Below are positions 50,687 through 60,433 of a DNA stretch of 64,000 nucleotides, piece after piece. The position numbers and the translations under genes are program-made. The notes beneath the pieces were generated by a model, which saw only the letters and a list, made by a program, of their open reading frames with translations, was not told where the DNA came from and did not search any database. The stretch's first letter is position 1. Each line of letters opens with the position of its first letter. Origin of the DNA: Actinoplanes xinjiangensis (GTDB lineage Bacteria; Actinomycetota; Actinomycetes; Mycobacteriales; Micromonosporaceae); assembly GCF_003148685.1 (NCBI RefSeq), contig NZ_QGGR01000019.1, forward strand, positions 1 to 64,000. The letters run 5' to 3'.

Positions 50687-51916
50687 CTAGCCGAGTACGC
50701 CGGCCAGCCGTCCGGTCCAGCCGTCGAGCGAGCGTTCCGGGTCGCTGCCCAGCACGTCGGCGAGCAGCGCGGCATAGACGTCACGGAAGTCGACGGTGTG
50801 TTTGAGGTCGCCGTCGTCGAGATCGGTCAGGCTGGGCGGCTCACCGTACCGGCCACCACGCACCCCGTCGCCGAGCAGGAACACGGTGGAGGCGGTGCCG
50901 TGGTCGGTGCCGTCGGAGGCGTTGGCGTGCACCCGCCGGCCGAACTCGGAGTAGACCGCCACCACGACGCCTTTACCGGCCATCCGCTCGGCGAACGCCG
51001 TCAGTGGCTTGTCGAGCCTGGCGAGCTGCGCCTGCTGGGAGTCCTTGCCGTCGGCGTGCAGGTCGAAACCGCCCAGCGACACCGAGTACACCCGGGTCGC
51101 CGCGCCGGCCTCGATGCAGCGGGCGACCAGGGCGAGCTGTTGATCGAGCGGCGGTGCGGCGCCGCCGGTGGCTGTCGCCGCCGGTGGCTCATCGTCGTCG
51201 GTCTCGTCCTCGTCGGTCCCCTCGGTGACCTGCCGCATCATGTCCTGCACCCGCATCTGGTCGGCGAAGCAGGCGGCCGCGCGGGACAGTGCGGGAGAGG
51301 CGCCGGGCTCCGGTGCGGCGAGCCGGTCGAGAGTCTCGGCCGTCAGGCCTCCCGGCAGGGAAAGCTGTCCACCGGGTACGGTCGCGCCGGCACTCGTGGC
51401 TCCGGCCAGTAGTGGCGGCAGAGCCGGTTCGAAGGAGATCGCCAGCCGCGGGTCGCCACCGGCGGTGTCCAGCCAGCGCCCGAGCCAGCCGGTGGTGCCG
51501 GGCCGGTCGGGCTGCGCGGTCTGCCAGATGTCCATCGACTGGAAGTGGCTACGGTTCGGGCGCGGATACCCGACACCGTGCACGACGGCCAGTCGCTGTT
51601 GCCGGTGGAGCCCGTGCAGGCCGCTCAGCCCCGGGTTGAGACCGAACGCGTCGTCCAACGGCAGGATGACGCCGGAGTCGTACGTCATGCCGGGCCTGGC
51701 CGCCGGGTACGCCGGGTCCGCGTACGGGATGACGGTGTTGAGTCCGTCGTTGCCGCCGTAGAGGGTGACCAGGACCAGGGTCTTCGCGGCGTGGTCGCGG
51801 TCGCCGGACGTGGCGAGGATGTCGTCGAGTGTGCAGGCCGTGGCCCGGGCCGCGAGGGCGGCGGCACCGGTGACGCCGCTGGCGATCAGGAACCGGCGAC
51901 GGGTGATGGCGTCCAT
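50687..51916 (-). CDS. DUF1501 protein, Tat-exported
   Basis: 409 aa. Tat signal (ITRRRFLIASGVTGAAALAA), then the DUF1501 sulfatase-like fold with LVTLYGGNDGLNTVIPYADP, GVGYPRPNRSHFQSMDIWQT and YSEFGRRVHANASDGTDHGT. ATG 51916 preceded by GAGGAGA. Encoded 12 nt after the DUF1800 gene, the standard pairing; the two proteins probably act together outside the cell, activity unknown. Confidence 0.92.
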   Translation of the reverse strand: MDAITRRRFLIASGVTGAAALAARATACTLDDILATSGDRDHAAKTLVLVTLYGGNDGLNTVIPYADPAYPAARPGMTYDSGVILPLDDAFGLNPGLSGLHGLHRQQRLAVVHGVGYPRPNRSHFQSMDIWQTAQPDRPGTTGWLGRWLDTAGGDPRLAISFEPALPPLLAGATSAGATVPGGQLSLPGGLTAETLDRLAAPEPGASPALSRAAACFADQMRVQDMMRQVTEGTDEDETDDDEPPAATATGGAAPPLDQQLALVARCIEAGAATRVYSVSLGGFDLHADGKDSQQAQLARLDKPLTAFAERMAGKGVVVAVYSEFGRRVHANASDGTDHGTASTVFLLGDGVRGGRYGEPPSLTDLDDGDLKHTVDFRDVYAALLADVLGSDPERSLDGWTGRLAGVLG

Positions 51917-51928
51917 GTCGGTGTCTCC

Positions 51929-53203
51929 TCAGTGCACGGCGTATTCGGGGCTGGCCAGGCCGAGGGTCAGCAGCCGGCGTGGGTCCTTCGTCGATTCCAG
52001 CGCCTGCCGGGTGCCCGATGTCCAGGCGTCCACGACCAGCAGGTCACCGAGTGCCTCGACCCGATCCGTACCGGTGAGCCGGTCGGCGGTCGCCGGGGCG
52101 AGTTGCGTCAGCGTCTGCGCGGTCCGCAGCCGGGCAAGTGTCGTGGCTGTCGTCAGCCAGGCGGCGCCGACCGGCCAGCCGCCCACCGACGGCGGCAGCA
52201 GCGGAACCTGGCCGAGCCCGCGCAGGCTCGTCAGTAGACGTCGTTGCTGCTGCTCCTCGAGGCGGGCGGGGTCCACACCGAGTTGGCGCAACGCGCCGAC
52301 CAGCCATTCGACCGGCTGTTTGACCAACTGGCCGCGGGTCGCCGCGAACTCCGGATCCCGGCACACGGCTTCCAGCATCGCGGTCGTGTTCCGGCCCGCG
52401 GCGACGATCCGCGCCGTGGCGGCCGGCGACGGGCCTGGTGCGGCGGCGTAGCGCACCCACAGCCGTCGTGCCAGGAACGGCAGGTGCGCCTCATGCCCGA
52501 CGAGCCGGTCGGCGTACGCGTCGGCGTCCCACGTCCCGGTCCGCCCGAGCAGGGCGACCGGACGGTTGTCGTGCCGCCCGGCATTCAGCGTCACGACGCC
52601 GGTGGCCCGGTCGACCTGCCAGCCGGTGAGCACCCGGGCGCCCGCCTTCACGTCCTCCTCGGTGAAGGCACCGAGTCCGAGAGTGAACAGTTCCATCAGT
52701 TCCCGGGCCAGGTTCTCGTTCGGCGCCCGGCGGGTGTTCCGCTGACCGTCCAGCCAGAGAATCAGTGCGGGGTCGCGCAGCATCGCCCGCACCAGTGGTC
52801 CGGTGTCGCCTGGCCCGTACCGTCGCAGGGTCTGCTGTTGGGCGAGCATGAGCTGCGCCGAGCGGACCTTGCGGGCACTGGTCGCCCAATGGCCGTGCCA
52901 GAACAGGGTGAGCTTCTCCGCCGCCACCGGGCCGGTCATCCGAGCCAGCCACCATCGGGTCAGCGCGGTGACCTGCTCTTTCTGGATGCGGCGCGCCTGC
53001 TGTCGCTGCTCGCGGCCGGCGCCCGGCCCGAGCCGGGCGAGAGGGTCGGCACCGAGATCGGGCGGCGACGGCAGGGGTACGGGACGCAGCAGCCCGGTGA
53101 GGGTGGCGTCGTAGCCGGCTCGCGCTGCCGTGTCGACCTCGGCCGAGGTCGGCCCGAACGTGAGGCGGCGCAGAAGATGGGACAGCGCACGGCGGTCGGT
53201 CAT
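51929..53203 (-). CDS. DUF1800 protein
   Basis: 424 aa from ATG 53203. HLLRRLTFGPTSAEVDTAAR at the start, AAEKLTLFWHGHWATSARKV, NENLARELMELFTLGLGAFT and VKQPVEWLVGALRQLGVDPA are diagnostic of DUF1800. No signal peptide with this start. First gene of the DUF1800-DUF1501 operon. Confidence 0.92.
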   Translation of the reverse strand: MTDRRALSHLLRRLTFGPTSAEVDTAARAGYDATLTGLLRPVPLPSPPDLGADPLARLGPGAGREQRQQARRIQKEQVTALTRWWLARMTGPVAAEKLTLFWHGHWATSARKVRSAQLMLAQQQTLRRYGPGDTGPLVRAMLRDPALILWLDGQRNTRRAPNENLARELMELFTLGLGAFTEEDVKAGARVLTGWQVDRATGVVTLNAGRHDNRPVALLGRTGTWDADAYADRLVGHEAHLPFLARRLWVRYAAAPGPSPAATARIVAAGRNTTAMLEAVCRDPEFAATRGQLVKQPVEWLVGALRQLGVDPARLEEQQQRRLLTSLRGLGQVPLLPPSVGGWPVGAAWLTTATTLARLRTAQTLTQLAPATADRLTGTDRVEALGDLLVVDAWTSGTRQALESTKDPRRLLTLGLASPEYAVH

Positions 53204-53311
53204 GCGGACAGAACGTAGGGCGTCGAGGTAAGAACCGGGTAAGGGCCCGGTCCGGGACCGGTACGAGCGTGCCGGGCGGCGGGTTTCCGGTCTCTGACAC
53301 ACCTCGGCCAC

Positions 53312-53464
53312 ATGCTGTTCGGAACGGATTCGCCTATGGCGATCACCATGCTGGGCGGAGACGCGGCGATCGCGCTTCGCAAGGCGACCGGTCGTTCCGC
53401 CGTCACCGACGACGAGCGGGCGCTGCTCACCGCATGGGGCATCCACCGTCTGACCCTGGGCTGA
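53312..53464 (+). CDS. Possible 50-codon peptide
   Basis: ATG 53312, MLFGTDSPMAITMLGGDAAI then ALRKATGRSAVTDDERALLT and AWGIHRLTLG. Good composition but no clear ribosome site; could be a remnant. Confidence 0.3.
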   Translation: MLFGTDSPMAITMLGGDAAIALRKATGRSAVTDDERALLTAWGIHRLTLG

Positions 53465-53810
53465 GAATCATCCGCGCATCGGCCGGATCCGTGCAGGGGA
53501 TCAAGGACGCTCCTTCACCACCGCCCTGCGGTCGAAGCACACGCCCGGGGACGGCCTCCGATGCGACCGCCACGGCCGACATCGTCGCCGTAGCGATTCG
53601 AGACGGTCGATGGGTTGCGGCACACTGCTCTCATCACGGACTTCGGATCAGGGTCACGCTCCTCGTCAGCGAGGTGGCACGGTCATCGATGGCCGCCCGC
53701 TGTCCGATCACGACAGAACGGCGCGCCCGGGCAGCCCCCTAAAAGCCAAAAAGCAAGGCTAGGGTGACCCGCGGGATTCCATTCAGGGGACACACGGGGA
53801 GGCCTTGTCG
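53465..53810. other. Intergenic region, no gene supported
   Basis: About 345 nt. GGGGAGG at 53796-53802 is the ribosome site of the next gene. Locally AT-rich CTAAAAGCCAAAAAGCAAGG (53740-53759) may be its promoter. Confidence 0.35.
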
Positions 53811-55688
53811 ATGGACACGAGGATGACTGCTGCACGCAGCCGCGCGAGACGGGCCGTACGCCGAACCGGGCTGGCTGCAGCGTTGGCTGTGCTGACCCTG
53901 GCCGCGGGGGTGGGCTCCGCTCCGGCCTCGGGCGTCACCGGCGGCACACCGGCCGACGGGTACGCGTTCGCGGCACACATCCAGGTCGGCGAATTGGTGC
54001 GCGGATGCTCCGGCGCCCTGATCGACCCGGAGTGGGTCGCCACCAGCGCCGCCTGCTTCGCCGGTACCGGCGGCGCGCCCGCCGAGACGACCACGGTCAC
54101 CGTCGGGCGGGCCGACCTGCAGGCGACCGGCGGCCAGCAGCGCCGCGTCGTCGACGTTGTGCCGCACCCGAGCCGCCAGCTGGCCCTGGCCAAGCTCTCC
54201 GCCCCGGTCATCGACGTCGCGCCGGTTCCGGTCGCCGCCGTCGCGCCGACCGCCGGCGAGACGCTGCAGATCCTGGGGTACGGCCGCACCGCCACCACCT
54301 GGGTGCCGCGCCGCCTGCACCGCGGCGACCTGACCGTCCAGACCGTCGGCGGCGCCACCATCGACGTCGCCCCGGCCGTGGGCGCGTCGGTCGGTATCTG
54401 CAAGGGCGACGCGGGCGGACCGGCCCTGCGGCCACGCGGCGCCGGATTCGAACTCGTCGGCGTGCACACCACGTCCGGTCAGGCCGGCTGCCTCGATGCG
54501 CCGGCCGACGCGACCGCCACGGCGACGGAGACCCGGCTCGACGACATCGCCGCCTGGGTCCGCCAGACCGTCCGCGGAGGCACGTTCGTCCGCCTCCCCA
54601 CGAGCGCGGCGGTCCTCGACACCCGCGGCTCGATCGGCGGCGCACCGGGCGTCAAGGCGGCCGGCACCACCACGTCGTTCCCCGTCACCGGCGTCGGCGG
54701 GATACCCGCCACCGGCGTGACCGCGGTGCTGGTGGACGTTACCGCGGTGACCACGACCGCCGGGATGTACCTGACCGTGTTCCCCGAGGGCACCACCCGG
54801 CCGGCGGCGCTGTCCACACTGAACGTGACCGGCGACCAGATCCTGTCGAACAGTGCCGTGGTGGCGGTGCCGGCCAGCGGCAAGCTCTCCGTCTACAACA
54901 ACGGCGGCGGCGTACACATCATCGTCGACGTGCAGGGCTACTACACCCGCGCCGGCACGTCCGGCGGCGGTTACGTGCCCGTCACGCCGACCCGGCTGGT
55001 GGACACCCGCAGTGGGCTCGGCGGTGGCGGCACGACGGCGATCCCGAGCGGTGGCAGCCGGACGTTCCCCTTCACCGGCGGGGTGATCCCCACCGGGGCG
55101 TCCGCCGCGTTCGTCGACCTGATCGCCACCGGCGCCACCGCACAGGGCTGGATCGGTACGTTCGCGACCGGCGGCACCAGTCGCAGCGTCATGGACTACG
55201 TCCCGGGCACCACGTCACACGGCGTGGCGGTGCGGCTCGGCACGGACGGGCGGGCTACCTTCACCAACAACAGCGGCTCACCGATCCACCTGGTGATGAC
55301 GGCGACCGGCTACTTCACCGGCGCCCCCGCCACCGGCGCGGGCCTGCGCACCCTGGCGGCGCGACGGCTGGTCGACACCCGCAGCAACCCCGCGCCGATG
55401 CCGGCGAACGGCACCGTCGACGTCGCCACCGGCCTTCCGCCGGGCGCCACCGCAGTGGTGAACTTCGTCGTGGTGGACAACACGGCCGGCGGCTACCTGC
55501 ACGCCTGGCCGGTCGGCGGCACCGAGCCGGGCACGTCGCTGTCCAACTACCCGCCCACCGCCGACCTGGCCCGCGGCGGCATGGCCAAGGTGCCGGTCGG
55601 CACGGACGGCAAGATCCGCGTCCGCAACGTCAGCGCGGGCACCACCAACCTGGTGGTAGACCTGCAGGCCTGGTACGCGGGTTCCTGA
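53811..55688 (+). CDS. Secreted trypsin-fold pseudoprotease with three repeat domains
   Basis: 625 aa. Signal peptide, then a chymotrypsin-fold domain (about 45-255). Where trypsins have TAAHC it reads TSAAC (Ala81 for the catalytic His); where they have DIAL it reads QLAL (Gln123 for Asp); where they have GDSGGP it reads GDAGGP (Ala201 for Ser). The flanking Cys and folds are kept. Three C-terminal repeats of about 115-120 residues each open with (V/L)DTR (about 268, 396, 520) and carry (V/A)DVQGYY-type ends, a module seen in actinomycete exported proteins. An inactive binding protein is inferred. Confidence 0.88.
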   Translation: MDTRMTAARSRARRAVRRTGLAAALAVLTLAAGVGSAPASGVTGGTPADGYAFAAHIQVGELVRGCSGALIDPEWVATSAACFAGTGGAPAETTTVTVGRADLQATGGQQRRVVDVVPHPSRQLALAKLSAPVIDVAPVPVAAVAPTAGETLQILGYGRTATTWVPRRLHRGDLTVQTVGGATIDVAPAVGASVGICKGDAGGPALRPRGAGFELVGVHTTSGQAGCLDAPADATATATETRLDDIAAWVRQTVRGGTFVRLPTSAAVLDTRGSIGGAPGVKAAGTTTSFPVTGVGGIPATGVTAVLVDVTAVTTTAGMYLTVFPEGTTRPAALSTLNVTGDQILSNSAVVAVPASGKLSVYNNGGGVHIIVDVQGYYTRAGTSGGGYVPVTPTRLVDTRSGLGGGGTTAIPSGGSRTFPFTGGVIPTGASAAFVDLIATGATAQGWIGTFATGGTSRSVMDYVPGTTSHGVAVRLGTDGRATFTNNSGSPIHLVMTATGYFTGAPATGAGLRTLAARRLVDTRSNPAPMPANGTVDVATGLPPGATAVVNFVVVDNTAGGYLHAWPVGGTEPGTSLSNYPPTADLARGGMAKVPVGTDGKIRVRNVSAGTTNLVVDLQAWYAGS

Positions 55689-55950
55689 CCGGGGCGGCGG
55701 CCGCGCACGTGATCGGCGTGCGCGGCCGCCGCACCTCGGACTTTCGTGCACTTCGGGCACACCTGTCCGGCGGAACCCAGCCGCTTGATCACCGGTTTCG
55801 GATCCGAGTCGCGATATAGACGAACGGCACGTTGCCGCAGCTCCTCCAAGTACTGCCACGGATACTTCGCCCATGGCCGTCAGCGCATGATCAAGAGGCT
55901 CCCTGAAAGCGGGGCGGCTTGTCAGTGACGTTGCGCTGCTGGGCGGGTGC

Positions 55951-56685
55951 TCAGCCCAGCTGGTTCGCGGCGGCACGGATCAGGTGCCAGAGCAGCGCGC
56001 TCAGCGTTGCGGTGATCGCCATCGCGACGAACATGAGGTACCACGCTCGCCAGAGGCGTCGGGTCGACGCCAGCCACGCGAGCACGGCGAGTGGCACAAG
56101 GACCTGGACCATCTCTGTGGCGAGGGCTTCGCGGGCGAAGGCGCCGTCCGGTCCGTCAACCATCCGAAGGCGCCAGGGGGGTGCCAGAACGACCTGCAGC
56201 CATCCCTCGCCGGACAGCAACCCGCAGGCGGCACCGGCAGCCAGCGCGGCGCCCGCCAGCCGCGCGGTGCGCGTCATCTGACCCAACAGGCCCAGTAACG
56301 GTCCCGCGACCATCGATACCAGCAACCAGGCCGTGGTCATGACCGCCAGCGAACGCAAACCGGACCAGTGCGCCGATGATCCGTCGGCCAGCGTGCCGCC
56401 GCTCCAGCGGCGGCTGATCACCAGGATCAGGAAGTAGTAGACGAGAGTGGCCGAAGCCAGCAACACGGTCGCACCTGTCACCGCACTGCGACGATCCGGG
56501 GCCGCGTGCCCGGCCAGCAACGCCGCTGAACCCCAAGCGAGGCCGCTGCTGACCACAGCGATCATGACCTGCTCGGCCGTGCCGTCGACGGCGTCGACCG
56601 CGAACGCCAGCAGACCGAGCACCGCCCCCGCCGCCACGGTCACCACGACTCGACGTGCGGGACGCTGTACCACGACGTTGACCAC
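55951..56685 (-). CDS. Polytopic membrane protein, unknown function
   Basis: About 244 aa from GTG 56685, with GGAAGAGG five nt upstream; longer starts are open. Six to seven TM helices (VVVTVAAGAVLGLLAFAVDA, ATLVYYFLILVISRRWSGGT, VMTTAWLLVSMVAGPLLGLL, VQVLVPLAVLAWLAS, WYLMFVAMAITATLSALLWH). Resembles the DUF6518-type membrane proteins in general form; not certain. Confidence 0.65.
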   Translation of the reverse strand: MVNVVVQRPARRVVVTVAAGAVLGLLAFAVDAVDGTAEQVMIAVVSSGLAWGSAALLAGHAAPDRRSAVTGATVLLASATLVYYFLILVISRRWSGGTLADGSSAHWSGLRSLAVMTTAWLLVSMVAGPLLGLLGQMTRTARLAGAALAAGAACGLLSGEGWLQVVLAPPWRLRMVDGPDGAFAREALATEMVQVLVPLAVLAWLASTRRLWRAWYLMFVAMAITATLSALLWHLIRAAANQLG

Positions 56686-56943
56686 GCTCACCTCTTCCCG
56701 GCCGGGCACAGTACCAAGGCGAACCTTCACTGCCTGGTCGAGTACGAGCGTCGAGCTCATTCCCAGCGACGGACGGCAACCGACCGAACGCTTCGACATG
56801 GCCGCCTGCCAATAGGCCACGATTGCCCTGTCGCCGGCAGACGGCGCTCAGCGACAGACGTGAGCGCCTGCGTTCGGCCCCGTACGTGCATACCGGCCGG
56901 CCAGACAATCGGTTGCGAGTATGGATCACGCTAGCGTGCGGGA

Positions 56944-57507
56944 ATGGATCCGCTGGGAGAGACGCCGCTGCACATCGCCGCCGAAGCAGGCGACAGGCGC
57001 GAGGTCGCCCGGCTGATAGCCGCGGGCGCCGCCGTGGACGCCGGCAACTACCGCGGGTGTACGCCGTTGCACGTCGCCGCCGGGATGGCGGCATCCGAAG
57101 TCGTCGCGGTGCTACTGACCGCCGGCGCGAACGCCGGGGCTCTGACGGTGTTCGGGAAAACGCCACTGCATCGGGTGGCGCACGGTCTGGTCGGCGCCGC
57201 CGATGCTCGCGTGAGGATCGTCGACAGTCTCCTCGACGCCGGCTGTCCACTCAACGCTGTCGACACCGCTGGACGCACCGCCCTGTGGTACGGGGCGGGC
57301 ACCGGCACCACGGCGTGGACGCCCCAGCAGCAGACCATCCGCTTCCGCATGCTGCAGCACCTGCTCTTCCGAGGTGCTGATCCCAGCATCGCAGCGCGTG
57401 GCTCGCAGGGCAGGCCGATTGATGCGGCTCGGGGACTGCACCAAGCCAAGAAGTATCGGCACGAATGGGCCCAGGGCGCGGCGCTACTCGAAGACCATGA
57501 GCAGTGA
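56944..57507 (+). CDS. Ankyrin-repeat protein
   Basis: 187 aa, no signal. Four to five ankyrin repeats: GETPLHIAAEAGDRREVARL, GCTPLHVAAGMAASEVVAVL, GKTPLHRVAHGL, GRTALWYGAG, then RMLQHLLFRGADPSIAARG. Cytosolic protein-binding scaffold; partner unknown. Confidence 0.88.
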   Translation: MDPLGETPLHIAAEAGDRREVARLIAAGAAVDAGNYRGCTPLHVAAGMAASEVVAVLLTAGANAGALTVFGKTPLHRVAHGLVGAADARVRIVDSLLDAGCPLNAVDTAGRTALWYGAGTGTTAWTPQQQTIRFRMLQHLLFRGADPSIAARGSQGRPIDAARGLHQAKKYRHEWAQGAALLEDHEQ

Positions 57508-57805
57508 CCGCCTGCGAGCGGGCAAGCGTCCGGATCGTGGCACGAGAGTAAGACTCGCTCAAACTCAGCCCGGGTCCGGTCGCGACCATTCAGGATGCCG
57601 CTCGTGCATCACGCGTACGACCGCCCCGTGCGTCGCCTCGTACTACGACCGATTCGGCCTATGGCCTCGGGCGCCCCGGTGCGCCTGTTGTCGGGACCTG
57701 GCGATTCTCGCATGCTGTCCGCCATGCCGATAGGCGGTTACCACCGACCCTGGCCGCGCGATCACCGGCAGTAGAGTCCGGGGGGCGTAGCAGACTCCCG
57801 GTACA

Positions 57806-57997
57806 GTGCCGACAGTGTTCGACTTCAAGGGCAAGGCTGATCAGCATCCTCGGGCCGGCGCCCATGAGAACTGGGCTCTGCCTGTGGGCAAGGGCCTTTC
57901 CATTGTGTTCTTGGTAGTTTGTCTCGCGTTAGCGCTGGCTGCGGTCTTCGTGGTTGGTCTCAAGTTGTTTTTCTGGCTCGCCGTAAGTATGGACTGA
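57806..57997 (+). CDS. Small single-TM protein
   Basis: 63 codons from GTG 57806: polar head (FDFKGKADQHPRAGAHENWA) and one long TM helix (LSIVFLVVCLALALAAVFVV). No strong ribosome site; plausible small membrane protein. Confidence 0.45.
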   Translation: MPTVFDFKGKADQHPRAGAHENWALPVGKGLSIVFLVVCLALALAAVFVVGLKLFFWLAVSMD

Positions 57998-58338
57998 TTT
58001 GACGTGGGTCGGTTGCGCCGGCAGGGCGGCGCGAGACGCCCGGATCGCGGCAGTTCAGGAGCCCATGGTGTTTGATCGCCCTGTGCTCGAGGACTGGCCG
58101 CCGGAACCGAAGATGCCCGACGACGACATCGCGGCCGTCCCGCCGTCTGCGTCTTCCCACCAAACGTGATCGCCGCACCCGCGCGATTCCTCACTGGAGT
58201 ACTGCGGCGCCTTCACCTACCAGCCGTAGCCGAATCGAATCAGGACCCGGCGCTCCCCCGACGCGCCCGGACGGTGTTCACGGCAGTCCTGTTCGCCCGG
58301 CCACCTGGGGTCGAGGCCGGTCAACACGCCGCCGCCGC
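57998..58338. other. Intergenic region
   Basis: GAGACGCCCGGATCGCGGCAG near 58033 recalls the right half of the 92-bp repeat. A short frame reading VLEDWPPEPKMPDDDIAAVP (about 58083-58142) may be a decayed or very short gene with a TTG start. Nothing firm. Confidence 0.35.
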
Positions 58339-58974
58339 ATGGCATACCGTTTCGCGGTGATTGATACCTCGACTGAGCTCTGGGACCCGCCGCCGTCCCG
58401 GCCCAGCCTCGCGCCGGCCTGGATCGGCGCGTCCCTCTCGTCCGCGATGATCCTCGCGCTCGTCGCCGTGGGCGGTGTGGTCGCCCACGCTTGGAACGAC
58501 GAACGCTACCGTGAGACCGGCGACGCCTGTTCCCGTCTCGACCTCTCGGCCGTCGCCGCCCGCCTCGGCGATCCCGCGCTGCGACCGCAGCCGTCTGTGA
58601 ATGCCGGCGCCTGCGCCTACTTCGTCGAGAACGAGGACGGCTCCTGGCGAAGCTACGGCACCGTGCAACTCGACTACGGCGCGAACGCGGCCGTCGCATG
58701 GGTCGGGTGGCGATACAAGGAAGCCGAAGGCAGCCCGCGCGACGTCCCGAATCTGGGACGAGCCGCGCGCCTCGTCTCGCACGCGAGCAATATCGAAGGG
58801 GAGGCGGTCTGCTCGGTGTCCCTGGACGTGCTCGACTCGAACCTGAGGTTCAGCACCGGTCTCGGCGCCAACGCCGACATGCCATCGCGTCCCTGCGACG
58901 ACCTGGAGGCCCTCGGCGACGCCCTGATCGAGAGCACCCGAGCGTCCCTGGTCCGCCTCGCCGAGAGCCCGTGA
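58339..58974 (+). CDS. Membrane-anchored hypothetical protein
   Basis: 211 aa from ATG 58339 (GTG 58357 possible). Short cytosolic head, one TM helix (WIGASLSSAMILALVAVGGV), outer domain with four Cys (GDACSRLDLSAVAARLGDPA, NAGACAYFVENEDGSWRSYG, SRPCDDLEALGDALIE). Pattern like DUF3558-type exported proteins. Function unknown. Confidence 0.7.
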   Translation: MAYRFAVIDTSTELWDPPPSRPSLAPAWIGASLSSAMILALVAVGGVVAHAWNDERYRETGDACSRLDLSAVAARLGDPALRPQPSVNAGACAYFVENEDGSWRSYGTVQLDYGANAAVAWVGWRYKEAEGSPRDVPNLGRAARLVSHASNIEGEAVCSVSLDVLDSNLRFSTGLGANADMPSRPCDDLEALGDALIESTRASLVRLAESP

Positions 58975-59105
58975 CCGCAGCTCAGCTTGCGTTGCGGTCG
59001 GCGTCGGCTCGCCCCGCTGTATCACCGAGGCGACCACGGTGACGGGCCGGTGCCGGGTGGCGCCGAGCCCGGACGACCGCAGCCCGGCCATGAGAAGGTG
59101 TTCGG

Positions 59106-59411
59106 ATGGCCGGCCAACCATGGAGATGGAAGCGCGCGGGTTTAGCCCAATTTCAAGCCGTCACGTGCAAGGTGACAGCGCATCGCGGCCGGTTCGGGGT
59201 GGATGTTGAAATCGTCGATCCAGTGACACGAGTGGCGGCGTTCATCGACTTCGTGCTTCTCGCGGAAAAGGGTCCGCGGCATCCCACACCGTCGGACTTC
59301 CCTGCGGTGGGCTCCATGATCGAAGCAGTGACCATAGATTTCATGCCGGATGGAGAGCTGCGCTTGTCGGCGCGGCCCTCGGACGTCGCCGAAGTTCGGT
59401 CAGGGTCATAG
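59106..59411 (+). CDS. Hypothetical protein
   Basis: 101 aa, soluble, beta-rich (VTAHRGRFGVDVEIVDPVTR, AVTIDFMPDGELRLSARPSD). No clear ribosome site. Not recognised. Confidence 0.5.
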   Translation: MAGQPWRWKRAGLAQFQAVTCKVTAHRGRFGVDVEIVDPVTRVAAFIDFVLLAEKGPRHPTPSDFPAVGSMIEAVTIDFMPDGELRLSARPSDVAEVRSGS

Positions 59412-59667
59412 TCTGCCGCGGCAGGCTGATCTGCTCTCCTCGCTGAGGGCATGCCGCCGACCCGAAGGCTGATCACTCAGCTTGAACTTTTTCGGTGCCG
59501 CCGACACACGGACAGCGGGTCGAAGTTCTCCGTCACCTAATCTCCGCAAAAGCTGCAAATCAGTCTTGGCACGTTTCCGTGATTCGCCGGCCACGCGGAG
59601 CCAGCATGATGATGACCATCTGGCGCATCACGGGATGCGGAACAGGTATTCGGGGAGAGAAGAGATC

Positions 59668-60171
59668 GTGAACGCTCGTACGCCACTCATTGTTGCCGCT
59701 GTTGCCGCCGCTGCCCTCACAGGCTGTTCAAGCGCCCAGACCACCGGCAGCGCGACCCCGACCAGCACCACCCCGGCTGCGGGAGCGACCAGCACCGCAC
59801 CCGCTTCGACGGCCGGCAGCCCGACAGCCGGTGGTACCGCAGCGGAATCCTCAGCCGCGCCGTCGACCAGCACCCGGAACTCGACAGCGAAGCCGGCCGC
59901 CGACGGCAGCTGCCCGCCGTCGGAGGCGACCCTGCTCAAGGCGCTGCGCTCCAGCAAGATCAGTGACAACCTCGCGCCGACCGACACGCTGACCGACATC
60001 ACCTGCCACCAGGGGTACGCGCTCGGTGAGACCCACCCGAAGGAAGCCGACAACGCCAAGGTGGTCTTCCACTACACCGACGGCGCATGGCAAGCGGTCA
60101 ATGGCGGCACCTCGGGCTACTGCGACGATATCGTTCCGGCAGCCGTACGCCCGCACCTCAAGGACTGCTGA
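59668..60171 (+). CDS. Lipoprotein, unknown function
   Basis: 167 aa from GTG 59668 (GGGGAGAGA upstream). Lipobox LTGC, a Thr/Ala/Ser-rich stalk of about 60 residues, then a small domain with three Cys (DGSCPPSEATLLKALRSSKI, DTLTDITCHQGYALGETHPK, GTSGYCDDIVPAAVRPHLKD). Extracellular; function unknown. Confidence 0.78.
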   Translation: MNARTPLIVAAVAAAALTGCSSAQTTGSATPTSTTPAAGATSTAPASTAGSPTAGGTAAESSAAPSTSTRNSTAKPAADGSCPPSEATLLKALRSSKISDNLAPTDTLTDITCHQGYALGETHPKEADNAKVVFHYTDGAWQAVNGGTSGYCDDIVPAAVRPHLKDC

Positions 60172-60433
60172 CCCGGTCGGAGCGCTTCGCTCGGAGACGC
60201 GCGACACCCGCGGGTCAGCCACACGCTGGCCCGCGCAGCGCTATAGACCAGCACTGCCATTGGTCGGACGGAAACCACTGAACGTCACCGCACCCTATGC
60301 CGCGCGATGCCCGAGCTGAAGCTCAAGCGCGCAACATGTGGACTTCTCGCCGACGCCGGCGTTCGTGCTGAGCCTGACCATCGACACCAGGGTCGGCGGT
60401 CGGCTCGGTGCTCGGGCTGCCTACGCTGGCGAC

